This document shows positions 27,301 to 35,071 of a DNA stretch of 38,699 bases, in pieces. This DNA comes from Chloroflexota bacterium. GTDB taxonomy: Bacteria; Chloroflexota; Dehalococcoidia; Tepidiformales; Tepidiformaceae. The stretch's first letter is position 1. Each line of letters opens with the position of its first letter. The position numbers were made by a program, and so were the translations under genes. Under the pieces are notes generated by a model. That model worked only from the letters and a program-made list of their open reading frames with translations. It did not search any database and had not been told where the DNA came from. The stretch spans positions 1-38,699 of the forward strand of contig JAPOQN010000033.1 of the NCBI GenBank assembly GCA_026710655.1, in the 5' to 3' direction.

Positions 27301-28242
27301 CTAACCGACCTCGGGTAGGCCCTCGGCGCGGCGGACCTCGTTGATGGTCTGCAGCACGCGCTGCCGGAACGGGGCGTACTCGACCTCGAACTCCTCGACC
27401 AGGCGCGAGTTGTCCATCAGGAAGAGGCCCGATTTCTCGCGGCCGCCCTCGTCCTCGTCGAACGTGACCTCGGCGTCCGGCAGGAACTCGCGCACGGTGT
27501 CGGCGAGCTCGCGCAGGCTCACGGAATTCCCACCGGAGTTGTAGATCGCGTGGTGGGTCTCCTCGGCGAGGGTGACGCGCAGGAACACCTCGGCAATGTC
27601 GTCGACGTGGAGCGGCAGGGTCATGGTGTCGGCATAGGGGAAGCTGACCGCCTCGTTCCGCGCGGGGAGCACCTGGCACTGGACGTGGTTCATCGAGCCG
27701 CGCTGCTTGTCGGGACCGGTGATGTTGGCGGGCCTGATGCCGGTAATGGCCATGTCGAAGGCGCGGTTGTACCAGTCGGCCTGGTGCTCGTTGAATATCT
27801 TCGAGACGGCGTAGATGCCGGTGCCAAGGCAGAGGTCGTCGTCCTCGGTGACGGCGTGCTCACCGTGCAGTCGCTGGGGGCCGTAGACGGCGAGGGAGCT
27901 CGCGTAGACCACCCGCCGGATGCCGAGGATGCGGGACGCCTCGAAGCAGTTGTCCATCCCGAGGATGTTCAGCCGCACCTGCGGGTGCGGGTCGCTGTCA
28001 CCCGCGCCCAGCGCGTAGGCGAGGTTGAGGACGCGGTCGGGCTTGCTCAACGTGAGCGCCTCGACGACATCGTCCATGAGGGTGATGTCGCCGCGGGTGA
28101 TCTGGATCCGGTCGCGGAGCGGGTCGAGCGCCGGAGCATCGGGCGCGATGTCCATGCAGTGGACCTCGTGTCCGTGGTCGACAAGGCGACGCATGACGCG
28201 TGGCCCGATGAAGCCGCTTCCGCCCAGTACCGCAACGCGCAT
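27301..28242 (-). CDS. NAD-dependent epimerase/dehydratase (extended SDR)
   Basis: A 313-residue extended short-chain dehydrogenase. The NAD-binding loop is GGSGFIG (7-13), the acidic residue after strand 2 is the Asp in CMDIAPD, and the active site shows YASSLAVYG followed by YAVSK (Tyr and Lys of YxxxK). The C-terminal segment PLHVDDIAEVF is typical of nucleotide-sugar or sterol-type epimerases. Substrate cannot be named. The ATG at 28242 places the beta strand MRVAVLGG at the start; the frame extends upstream without conservation. It probably follows the DUF402 gene in one transcript. Confidence 0.88.
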   Translation of the reverse strand: MRVAVLGGSGFIGPRVMRRLVDHGHEVHCMDIAPDAPALDPLRDRIQITRGDITLMDDVVEALTLSKPDRVLNLAYALGAGDSDPHPQVRLNILGMDNCFEASRILGIRRVVYASSLAVYGPQRLHGEHAVTEDDDLCLGTGIYAVSKIFNEHQADWYNRAFDMAITGIRPANITGPDKQRGSMNHVQCQVLPARNEAVSFPYADTMTLPLHVDDIAEVFLRVTLAEETHHAIYNSGGNSVSLRELADTVREFLPDAEVTFDEDEGGREKSGLFLMDNSRLVEEFEVEYAPFRQRVLQTINEVRRAEGLPEVG

Positions 28243-28315
28243 CTCGAACCCCCATCGTTCCAGGTGGCGGCACTGTAGCACCGCCCGCAACCGGCAACGT
28301 GCGAGCCCTTCTGGC

Positions 28316-28828
28316 TCAGGCGCCTTGCTGGAGGGCGAGCGCCTCGGCGAGGCGGGCGGCGGCGACCGTCGCGAAGGGTTCGTCGTCGCGGGTAAGCATG
28401 GCGCGGACGCGCTGGGTCGAGGCGAGCGCGCCGTCGATCAGCTCCTGCGGGTAGGCGAGCGCGACCTGGTGCTCGGCGAACTCGTCCTCGTCGAGGGTGT
28501 GGACGGCGCCGGTGCGGAGGCGGATGACGTCGAGATCGAGGTCGATCATCGTGACCCTTTCTTCGCTCCAGACGGCCGGCGTGGTGATGTCGACGTATAC
28601 CTCGGGGTCGTCGGTCGTGCTCCAGATGGCGGCCCACCAGTCGCGACTGACCAGCTTCACGTTCGTGTAGTCGAAGGTGACAGGAGGCTCGTCGCCCCGC
28701 TGGGCGGGGGTATCGGGCGGCCCCCAGAGCCAGACGCCGTGTTCGTCCTCCGCCAGCCAAGAAAGCTCGTACTGCCAGTGCTTCGCGTCGGGGTACTTGC
28801 GGAAGTCGACGAGGACGCGGTCGGGCAT
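28316..28828 (-). CDS. DUF402 family protein (possible nucleotide phosphatase)
   Basis: A 170-residue protein with the DUF402 core: WWAAIWSTTDDPEVYVDI, then the signature MIDLDLDVIRL and HTLDEDEFAEH, where clustered Asp and Glu bind divalent metal ions. Characterised relatives hydrolyse nucleoside tri- and diphosphates (the Ntdp type) or act in fosfomycin biosynthesis (FomD). The C-terminal helix (about 140-168) is normal for the group. I chose the ATG at 28828, which begins MPDRVLVDFRKYPD; the frame stays open upstream across the divergent CoA transferase promoter. Substrate is unknown. Confidence 0.78.
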   Translation of the reverse strand: MPDRVLVDFRKYPDAKHWQYELSWLAEDEHGVWLWGPPDTPAQRGDEPPVTFDYTNVKLVSRDWWAAIWSTTDDPEVYVDITTPAVWSEERVTMIDLDLDVIRLRTGAVHTLDEDEFAEHQVALAYPQELIDGALASTQRVRAMLTRDDEPFATVAAARLAEALALQQGA

Positions 28829-28933
28829 CGAGCCAGCGTAGGCAGGGTTGGGCGGAGGCACAAAGCGGGACCGGGGGACCCCGGAAGGCTCTAGACTGCG
28901 GCAAGACCCGGGCTGCCGCCCTGGAGGAACCTC

Positions 28934-30124
28934 ATGCCGGCTCTGGATGGAGTGCGAATCCTCGACATGACGCAGTACGAGGCGGGGACCTCGTGTACGC
29001 AGGCGCTCGCCTGGCTCGGAGCGGACGTGGTCAAGATCGAGCGGCCGGGCGTGGGCGATCCCGGGCGCGGGGTCTACACGGGGCAGGACAACTCGCCCTA
29101 CTTCGTCAACTGGAACAGCAACAAGCGCAGCGTGGCGCTCGACCTGCAGGATCCCAGGGGGCGGGACGTTCTCCTGCGCCTGGCGCCGCACTACGACGTG
29201 TTCGTCGAGAACTACGGGCCGGGGGTAATGGAGAAGCTCGGCCTTACCTACGAAGCGATGAAGGCGGCGAACCCGGCGATCATCTACGCGCGCATCAAGG
29301 GGTTCGGGCTATCGGGACCGTACTCGGACTACAAGTGCTTCGACATGATCGCGCAGGCGGCTGGCGGCTCGGTCGCGGTGACCGGTGAGCCGGACGGGCC
29401 ACCCCTGCGTCCCGGGATCACGGTGGGCGACTCGGGCACGGGCGTTCAGATGGCACTCGCGATCTGCGCGGCCTACATCCAGCGGCTGCGGACGGGCGAG
29501 GGGCAGGAACTCGAGATCTCCATGCAGGAGGCGATGACCTACTGGCTACGCACGGCCATCTCGAGCGGGGCGGACTGGGGACGCAAGGCGGCCCCGCGCA
29601 CGGGCCGGGGGGCAACGGCGACGTCGCGGCTGTACCGGTGCGCTCCCGGGGGTCCGAACGACTACGTCATCCTGCTGATCGTGACGCCGCGGATGTGGGA
29701 CGCCTTCTGCGACGCCATCGAGCGCCCGGACCTGGGCGAGGATCCACGCTTCGCCACGGCGGCGGATCGCCGGGAGCACAGCGACGCGCTCACCGAGGAA
29801 ATCGAGGCCTGGACCTCCGTGCGGGAGAAGCGGGACGTGATGCGCATCCTCGGGGAGGCGGGCGTGCCCTGTGGGGCCGTCCTCGACACGCAGGACATCT
29901 ACGAGGACCCGCACCTGAACGAACGCGGCTTCGTGAAGACGGTCGAGCACGCGGAGCTGGGGGAGGTGCAGTTGCTGGGCTGGCCGCCGCGCATGTCGGC
30001 GAGCGAGGTGGAGCTGGTGGGGTCGCCGCTGCTGGGCCAGCACACGCACGAGGTGCTGACGGCGGACCTCGGGGCGAGCGACGACGAGCTCGCGGAGCTG
30101 GCGGCGGCGGGCATCATCGGCTGA
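28934..30124 (+). CDS. CaiB/BaiF family CoA transferase (family III)
   Basis: A 396-residue class III CoA transferase. The N-terminal segment LDGVRILDMTQYEAG and ADVVKIERPG bind CoA; NKRSVALDLQDPRGRDVLLRL and ENYGPGVMEKLGL are family hallmarks. The expected catalytic Asp is that of GITVGDSGTG (near residue 165), which forms the acyl anhydride. The C-terminal part with GVPCGAVLDTQDIYEDPHL is complete. The ATG follows GGAGG. The donor and acceptor acids cannot be named; such paralogues are numerous in SAR202-like genomes. An AbrB gene follows on the same strand. Confidence 0.92.
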   Translation: MPALDGVRILDMTQYEAGTSCTQALAWLGADVVKIERPGVGDPGRGVYTGQDNSPYFVNWNSNKRSVALDLQDPRGRDVLLRLAPHYDVFVENYGPGVMEKLGLTYEAMKAANPAIIYARIKGFGLSGPYSDYKCFDMIAQAAGGSVAVTGEPDGPPLRPGITVGDSGTGVQMALAICAAYIQRLRTGEGQELEISMQEAMTYWLRTAISSGADWGRKAAPRTGRGATATSRLYRCAPGGPNDYVILLIVTPRMWDAFCDAIERPDLGEDPRFATAADRREHSDALTEEIEAWTSVREKRDVMRILGEAGVPCGAVLDTQDIYEDPHLNERGFVKTVEHAELGEVQLLGWPPRMSASEVELVGSPLLGQHTHEVLTADLGASDDELAELAAAGIIG

Positions 30125-30155
30125 GGGCCGATAAGAGAACTTGAGCGAGGAAGCA

Positions 30156-30404
30156 ATGGAATTTCATCAGGCAAAGGTGGACCGGCGGGGGCGGGTTGTG
30201 ATCCCGGCTGAGTACCGGCGGACCCTCGGGGTGGCGCCGGGAGACTCGGTCGTCCTGGAGCTTGGGGAAGGGGTCCTGCGCATCCAGACGCGGGCGGCGG
30301 CAATCAGGCGAGCACAGGCACTCGTGACCAAGCACACGGCGGGGAATGGGTCGCTGGTCGACGAGTTGACCGCCGAACGCCGGAGTGAGGCCGCTGGGGG
30401 GTAG
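30156..30404 (+). CDS. AbrB/SpoVT-type DNA-binding protein (antitoxin-like), no toxin beside it
   Basis: An 82-residue protein with a swapped-hairpin AbrB domain (AKVDRRGRVVIPAEYRRTLGVAPGDSVVLEL, split near 5-35) and a charged C-terminal tail (TAERRSEAAGG) of the kind through which VapB or MazE antitoxins bind toxins. No PIN or MazF gene follows; the next element is a terminator. It may therefore be a transcription regulator or an orphan antitoxin. The ATG at 30156 after GAGG is preferred over the TTG at 30141. Confidence 0.8.
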   Translation: MEFHQAKVDRRGRVVIPAEYRRTLGVAPGDSVVLELGEGVLRIQTRAAAIRRAQALVTKHTAGNGSLVDELTAERRSEAAGG

Positions 30405-30441
30405 TCGGAGACACACTCGGCCGACCAGTGGGTCGACGACA

Positions 30442-30468
30442 AGAGGCCGGGCGAATCGCCCGGCCTCT
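30442..30468. terminator. Strong bidirectional hairpin terminator
   Basis: A perfect 12-base-pair stem (AGAGGCCGGGCG, 30442-30453, with its complement at 30457-30468) around the loop AAT lies between the convergent AbrB and flavoprotein genes. On the plus strand it is followed by CGGTTT; the minus side lacks a clear T-run. Confidence 0.7.
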
Positions 30469-30494
30469 CGGTTTGGGTGCGGAGGGGTTGTCGG

Positions 30495-31712
30495 CTAGGC
30501 GCCCTGGAACTCGAAGTCGGGCTCGTGGCCCAGGTAGAGCTTGCCGATGGTCTCGTACAGCGGGTGCGCGACCCAGCGGTGCGAGGCGCAGCCGTGCGCG
30601 TCGCGGAGCTTGCGCTCGAGCGGGCTGTACATGCGGGCGCCGGTCGTGCCGGCCGTGTTGTGGATCAGGTCCACGGCGTGCATGGAGGCGTTGGCGGCGA
30701 AGGTGCAGGCAAGCCGCGCCTTCTTCGTGATTTCCGCGCTGGGATGCTCGGCGCCGGCGTGGAGCTCGTCCTCGACCTCGCGCATGGACTCCATCACGAA
30801 GGCGCGGGCGGCCTGCACGGTCGCCTCGGCCTCGCCTGTGCGGTACTGGGCGACCGGGCGGTCGCGGAGGGTGCCGCTGGAGAGCATCGGAACCTTGTTC
30901 TGGGCGAGGTCCTCGAACACGTCGAGGGTGCCGCGCCCGACACCGAGAGCCACTGCCGCCTTGTTGTAGGAGAGGCGCAGGGGCACGGGGATGCGGAACA
31001 CGGGGTTCGGGTAGTGGGCGGGAAGCGATACGAGCTCAACGTCTCGCCACTTCTTCTCGATGATGGAGCCTTCGCACTTGACGTCGTGGCTGCCGGAGCC
31101 GCGCAGGCCGGCGACGTCCCAGGTATCGACGATTTCGAATTGGGACTTGTTGACGAAGAACATCTTCATCTTCGGCATGCCCATGGCCTCGTCCATGATC
31201 GGGCCTTCGGCGTCTTCGCTTTCGTAGATGGGGCAGGACATGAAGGCCCACTCGACCTGGTGGCAGCCGCTCTGGAAGGTGGTCTGGCCCCAGATCTTGT
31301 AGTCGCCGTTGGGCTGCTCGACGGCCTTGCCGGGGATGGTGCCCGGGCCACCGCCACCGCACATGATGACGCGCGGGTTGTCGAGGTAGACCTCCTTGGC
31401 GAGGTCCTTGTCCATGCCGCCGGCGGCCATGGCGTTAATCTCGGAGCCGATCATCACGTTCCAGCCGACGGAGGCGTCGATGGCGGAGATGGCTTCGAGG
31501 ACCTCGATGGTCTCCATCGAGCTGGCGTCTTCGCCGCCGAGCTCGGGCGGGAGGGTGAAGCGGAAGATGCCCTCATTGATGAGGATGTCGACCGTCTCGT
31601 CGGGCAGACGGCGGAGCTTCTGGGCCTCGTCGCCGCCTTCGCGGATCACCTGGGTGAGGTTGTGCACGCGCTCGAGCGCGGTGCCTTCGAGCGTCGTTGA
31701 GGCTACTGCCAC
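30495..31712 (-). CDS. Acyl-CoA-dehydrogenase-like flavoprotein (flavin monooxygenase type)
   Basis: A 405-residue member of the acyl-CoA dehydrogenase fold. Helical N-domain (ALERVHNLTQVI, FRFTLPPELGGEDAS), beta middle domain (YKIWGQTTFQSGCHQVEW, then WDVAGLRGSGSHDVKC, the usual contact region for flavin) and helical C-domain are all present. The sequence resembles the HpaH/HsaA-like flavin-dependent monooxygenases and lacks the catalytic Glu motif of true dehydrogenases in the C-domain, so a hydroxylase role is more likely. The GTG at 31712 follows AGGAGG; the frame is open to 31772. A promoter of CTGACC-17-TATACT lies upstream, back to back with the thi riboswitch. Confidence 0.82.
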   Translation of the reverse strand: MAVASTTLEGTALERVHNLTQVIREGGDEAQKLRRLPDETVDILINEGIFRFTLPPELGGEDASSMETIEVLEAISAIDASVGWNVMIGSEINAMAAGGMDKDLAKEVYLDNPRVIMCGGGGPGTIPGKAVEQPNGDYKIWGQTTFQSGCHQVEWAFMSCPIYESEDAEGPIMDEAMGMPKMKMFFVNKSQFEIVDTWDVAGLRGSGSHDVKCEGSIIEKKWRDVELVSLPAHYPNPVFRIPVPLRLSYNKAAVALGVGRGTLDVFEDLAQNKVPMLSSGTLRDRPVAQYRTGEAEATVQAARAFVMESMREVEDELHAGAEHPSAEITKKARLACTFAANASMHAVDLIHNTAGTTGARMYSPLERKLRDAHGCASHRWVAHPLYETIGKLYLGHEPDFEFQGA

Positions 31713-31759
31713 TGGGGCCTCCTGCCGTTTCCTGAGAATGGATGCGATTGAGCCACGCG

Positions 31760-31788
31760 AGTATACCGTCATGCGCTCGCACGGTCAG
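31760..31788 (-). promoter_or_regulatory. Promoter of the flavoprotein gene
   Basis: On the minus strand CTGACC (31788-31783) and TATACT (31765-31760) are 17 bases apart. The predicted start is about 40 bases before the GTG at 31712. It fits a sigma-70-type consensus at 4 of 6 and 5 of 6 positions. Confidence 0.5.
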
Positions 31789-31803
31789 GCCAACAAGGAG
31801 CGG

Positions 31804-31832
31804 TTGACGCAGCAGGGCGCCGCGCCTAGCGT
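31804..31832 (+). promoter_or_regulatory. Possible promoter of the thiamine operon
   Basis: TTGACG (31804-31809) and TAGCGT (31827-31832) are 17 bases apart, about 23 bases before the TPP riboswitch. The -35 is good, the -10 only has T, A and the last T. It sits in the right place and orientation. Confidence 0.35.
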
Positions 31833-31854
31833 GGAAGGTGCAAATTCCTGAACG

Positions 31855-31944
31855 GAATCTGCCGCCGGGGGGGCCGAAAGGCTGAGATCCGCAAGGACAA
31901 CCCCAGGAACCTGATCTCGGTAATGCGAGCGTAGGGAAGCGGCG
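31855..31944 (+). ncRNA. TPP riboswitch (THI element)
   Basis: The conserved THI-box core is clear: GGGG tract, CTGAGA (31882-31887), AACCTGATC (31908-31916) and GTAATG...GCGTAGGGA (31920-31937), enclosed by a P1 stem GCCGC (31861-31865) with GCGGC (31939-31943). It should bind thiamine pyrophosphate and lower expression of the thi genes that start 174 bases downstream. Confidence 0.93.
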
Positions 31945-32088
31945 TGAAGAAACAGCCTTCGGCAGCGAGTACAAGTTCGGCGCAGACGCGCCGGGTCGAG
32001 CCGCGACTGAATGGCAGGGGTCAGGCAGCCAGACGCTAGCCCGCCCCGGAGCTTCTCCACCCTCCCCTTTCCCTCCTCCAACCGATCA

Positions 32089-32115
32089 GCGCCTCCGGCA
32101 GCGCAAGGAGGGCGC
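32089..32115 (+). promoter_or_regulatory. Likely riboswitch expression platform hiding the ribosome site
   Basis: GCGCCTCC (32089-32096) can pair with GGAG-G-GCGC (32107-32115, one G bulged), which covers the AAGGAGGG ribosome site of the thiamine-binding protein. The pairing would block translation when TPP is bound. No terminator with a T-run is visible in the leader. A second pyrimidine tract (CCCTCCTCC near 32071) is an alternative anti-site. Confidence 0.5.
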
Positions 32116-32117
32116 GC

Positions 32118-32426
32118 ATGATCGTGGAACTGCAGTGCCTGGCGAGTCCCGCCGGCACACCCGAGGATCCCTACAAGCACATCGACGCCGCCATCGGCGT
32201 CGTGCAGGGCTCAGGGCTGAAGTACGAGGTGGGTGCCCTCGGCACGACCGTCGAGGGCGAGCCCGACGAGGTCTGGCCGCTGATGCGGCAGGTACACGAG
32301 GCGTGCCTCAACGCGGGGGCGCAGGGCCTCGTGACCGTCATCAAGGTCGAGCAGACCCGGCAGGCCGGCGGCCCGACCATCCACAGCCTGACGGGCAAGT
32401 TCCGGGAGGCGGGCGATGGCAGCTGA
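32118..32426 (+). CDS. Thiamine-binding protein (MTH1187/YkoF type)
   Basis: A 102-residue ferredoxin-like fold protein of the MTH1187 (DUF77) family that binds thiamine or its pyrimidine precursor in the cytoplasm. The N-terminal strand IVELQCLASP, KYEVGALGTTVEGEPDEVWPLM and the C-terminal VTVIKVEQTRQ strand fit. Its place directly after a TPP riboswitch and before ThiXYZ supports the role. It starts at the ATG after AAGGAGGG. Its stop overlaps the permease ATG by 11 bases. Confidence 0.88.
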   Translation: MIVELQCLASPAGTPEDPYKHIDAAIGVVQGSGLKYEVGALGTTVEGEPDEVWPLMRQVHEACLNAGAQGLVTVIKVEQTRQAGGPTIHSLTGKFREAGDGS

Positions 32427-33258
32427 GGCGCCCCTGATTGAACGCACGCTACCCGGAGGGAGCGGGCGGCTGCTAAGCCGCTGGGGCGGCGCCGCCTGGC
32501 AGTACATGCCGGCGGTGGTGCTGCTGGTGGCGCTCGTGGGGCTGTGGGAGTTGCTGGTCGAGGTGCTCGACACGCGCCCTTACATCCTGCCGGCGCCCAG
32601 CGCCATCTGGGAGGCGCTGCTCGACAAGGGGCACCTGCTGCCCAACCACATCCAAGCCACTGCCACGGAGGCGGTGCTGGGGTTGCTGGCGGCTGCCGTC
32701 GGCGGCGTCATCCTCGCCGTGCTCATTTCGAGCATCCCGCTCGCCCAGCGGGTGCTCTACCCGATCATCGTGACCTCGCAGACGGTCCCCGCGATCGTGC
32801 TCGCGCCGCTGTTGATTGTGTGGGTCGGGATTGGGCTGGAGTCGAAACTGATCGTGGTCGCGCTGGTGGGGTTCTTCCCGATCGTCGTGAGCACGGTCGA
32901 CGGCCTCGCCTCGGCGGACCGCGACATGGTGGCGCTCGTACGGAGCATGGGCGCGAGCAAGCTGGGCGTGCTGCGGCACGTGCTCGTGCCGTCGGCGGTC
33001 CCGGGTTTCTTCGCGGGACTCAAGATCGCGGCCGCGTACTCGGTCATCGGAGCGGTCATCGCCGAGTGGGTGGCGGCCAAGGAGGGGCTGGGCATCTTCA
33101 TCATCCGCTCCCAGGCCTCCTTCCGGATCGACCAGATCTTCGTCGCAATCGCAGTGATCGCGTTACTCAGCATCGCCCTCTTCGTGGCGGTGCACCTGCT
33201 GGCGAGGGTCGCCTCGCCCTGGAAATACGCCAACGACCAAGGAGAGAACGGCTCATGA
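32416..33258 (+). CDS. thiX: ABC transporter permease (ThiX-like, thiamine pyrimidine precursor)
   Basis: A 280-residue inner-membrane permease with six helices, one near 33-52 and the rest from about 80 to 270. The EAA loop for ATPase docking reads ADRDMVALVRSMGASKLGVLRHVLVP (split near 172-197), as in SsuC/TauC/ThiX permeases. Placed between a thiamine-binding protein and a ThiY-like binding protein under a TPP riboswitch, it most likely imports formyl-aminopyrimidine or a related precursor. It overlaps the preceding gene and is coupled to thiY by an ATGA. Confidence 0.87.
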   Translation: MAAEAPLIERTLPGGSGRLLSRWGGAAWQYMPAVVLLVALVGLWELLVEVLDTRPYILPAPSAIWEALLDKGHLLPNHIQATATEAVLGLLAAAVGGVILAVLISSIPLAQRVLYPIIVTSQTVPAIVLAPLLIVWVGIGLESKLIVVALVGFFPIVVSTVDGLASADRDMVALVRSMGASKLGVLRHVLVPSAVPGFFAGLKIAAAYSVIGAVIAEWVAAKEGLGIFIIRSQASFRIDQIFVAIAVIALLSIALFVAVHLLARVASPWKYANDQGENGS

Positions 33259-34253
33259 GATTCCTGAACGGGCGGTACCTGCTCATTCCCCTGCTGCTGG
33301 TGGCAGTCGGACTCGTTTTCGCGGCTTGCGGCGACGACGAACCGGACGAACCCACGAGTGTCACCTTCATGCTCGACTGGACGCCGAACACGAACCACGC
33401 CGGCGTCTACATCGCGAAGGCGAAGGGCTGGTACGAGGAGGCTGGGCTGGACGTCGAGATCGTCGAGCCGGGCGCCGGAGGGGTCGACCAGACCGTCGCG
33501 GCGGGAGCGGCGCACTTCGGCATCTCGGTGCAGGAGAACGTGATCCCGGCCCGCGAGCAGGGTCTGCCCGTGGTGGCGATCGCGGCCGTCATCGAGCACA
33601 ACACCTCGAGCCTGATCGCGCTCGCGGACGAGGGCATCGAGGGACCGGGCGACCTCGCCGGCAAGACGTACGGCGGCTGGGGCGGCGCCCTCGAGTCGGC
33701 GTTGATCTCGAAGCTGGTCGAGTGTGGCGGTGGCGACCCGGCCACGGTCGAGTACGCCGTCATCGGCAACGTCGACTACATCGTCGGGATGGAGCAGGAC
33801 GACTACGACTTCGTCTGGATCTTCGACGGCTGGGACGGCATCCGCTACACCGAGGTGCTGGAGCGGGATGTCTCGTTCGTGCGCTTCATCGACCACACGG
33901 ACTGCATTCCCGACTGGTACACGCCCGTGATCATCACGAACGAGTCGCTGATCGCGGACGATCCCGACCTGATCGAGGCCTTCATGGAGGCGACGGCGCG
34001 CGGCTACCGCTACGCCATCGAGAACCCGGAAGAGGCGGCCGAGATCCTGCTCGAGGCGGCGCCGGAGCTCGACGAGGCGCTGGTGAAGGCGAGCGCGGCG
34101 TATCTTGCCAGCCGGTACACCTCCGACCCCGACAACTGGGGCCGGCAGGAGCTGGACGTCTGGACCCGCTTCGAGAGCTTCCTGCGCGAGGCGGGGCTGA
34201 CGGAATCGGCGATCGACGTGGAGGACGCGTTCACGAACGACTTCCTCCCGTAG
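33255..34253 (+). CDS. thiY: ThiY-like substrate-binding lipoprotein (THI5/NMT1 family)
   Basis: A 332-residue extracytoplasmic binding protein. The signal sequence ends in a lipobox, VFAAC, with Cys25 as the lipidation site, then an acidic linker GDDEPDE. The mature protein begins with FMLDWTPNTNHAGVYIAKAKGWY (split near 38-60), the ThiY/THI5 signature for pyrimidine precursors, and has the Trp and Glu positions known to line the ligand pocket in Bacillus ThiY. Neighbours are the permease (ATGA overlap) and the ATPase (8 bases). It presents the ligand to ThiX and ThiZ. Confidence 0.88.
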   Translation: MRFLNGRYLLIPLLLVAVGLVFAACGDDEPDEPTSVTFMLDWTPNTNHAGVYIAKAKGWYEEAGLDVEIVEPGAGGVDQTVAAGAAHFGISVQENVIPAREQGLPVVAIAAVIEHNTSSLIALADEGIEGPGDLAGKTYGGWGGALESALISKLVECGGGDPATVEYAVIGNVDYIVGMEQDDYDFVWIFDGWDGIRYTEVLERDVSFVRFIDHTDCIPDWYTPVIITNESLIADDPDLIEAFMEATARGYRYAIENPEEAAEILLEAAPELDEALVKASAAYLASRYTSDPDNWGRQELDVWTRFESFLREAGLTESAIDVEDAFTNDFLP

Positions 34254-34261
34254 GAGGGGCG

Positions 34262-35041
34262 ATGAGCGAAGCAGCCGTCGCCATCCGGGGGCTGCGGCAC
34301 ACGTTTCCGGGGGACCGCCCCGTCGAGGTGCTCGACGGGGTGGACCTGGAGGCGGCGCCGGGCGCCTTCGTGAGCCTCGTGGGGCCGAGCGGCTGCGGCA
34401 AGAGCACGCTGCTACAGGTGCTCGCGGGACTGCTCGCGCCCGACGCCGGGGAGTCGCTGATCGAGGGTCGCTCGACGGTGGGGGAGCCGGGGCTGGCGGC
34501 CTTCATGCCGCAGAAAGACCTGCTGCTTCCCTGGCGGAAAGCGATCGGGAACGCCGTGCTGGGCGCGGAGATCGCGGGCACGCCGAAGGACGAGGCGCGC
34601 GAGCAGGCGATGTCGCTGCTGGAGCGCTTCGGGCTGGCCGGCTTCGAGGAGAGCTGGCCCTCGCAGCTGAGCGGGGGGATGCGCCAGCGGCTGGCGCTGC
34701 TGCGCACCTTCCTCGTGCCGCGGCACGTGCTCCTGCTGGACGAACCGTTCGGGGCGCTGGACGCGATCACGCGCCGGGAGATGCACCAGTGGCTGCAGGA
34801 GGTCTGGGCGAGCGACGCGCGCACGGTCCTCTTCGTGACGCACGACGTGGAGGAGGCGTTGATCCTCTCGGACGAGGTGTACGTGATGACGCCGCGGCCC
34901 GCGCAGATCGCGGCGCGCCTCGCGATCGACTACCCCCGCCCACGCCTCCCCTCGATCGTCACGGAGCCGGAATTCGTGGCGGACAAGGCGCGTCTGCTGG
35001 CGGCCCTGGATGGGGGCCTCTCCCCGGAGCGAAGCGCGTAG
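34262..35041 (+). CDS. thiZ: ABC transporter ATPase (ThiZ-like)
   Basis: A 259-residue cytoplasmic ATPase that powers ThiXY transport. Walker A GPSGCGKST (41-49), Q-loop FMPQKDLLLPW, signature LSGGMRQR, Walker B VLLLDEPFGALD and H-loop FVTHDVEEAL are all normal and resemble SsuB/TauB/ThiZ proteins. The ATG at 34262 is preceded by GGAGGGG. No tenA, thiD or other thiamine biosynthesis gene follows, so the imported pyrimidine must be processed by genes elsewhere. Confidence 0.93.
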   Translation: MSEAAVAIRGLRHTFPGDRPVEVLDGVDLEAAPGAFVSLVGPSGCGKSTLLQVLAGLLAPDAGESLIEGRSTVGEPGLAAFMPQKDLLLPWRKAIGNAVLGAEIAGTPKDEAREQAMSLLERFGLAGFEESWPSQLSGGMRQRLALLRTFLVPRHVLLLDEPFGALDAITRREMHQWLQEVWASDARTVLFVTHDVEEALILSDEVYVMTPRPAQIAARLAIDYPRPRLPSIVTEPEFVADKARLLAALDGGLSPERSA

Positions 35042-35071
35042 ACTCGCGGCACTTCAGCGGGAGGGATGCGC

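Noticed and set aside
32544..34253. A 569-codon frame that would fuse permease and binding protein
   Set aside because: Its first third is an out-of-frame reading of thiX with no motif; thiY has its own ATG at 33255 with a lipoprotein signal.
33326..35041. A 571-codon frame that would fuse a binding protein and the ATPase
   Set aside because: The first part is an Arg-rich shadow of thiY; the ATPase starts at 34262 after a good ribosome site.
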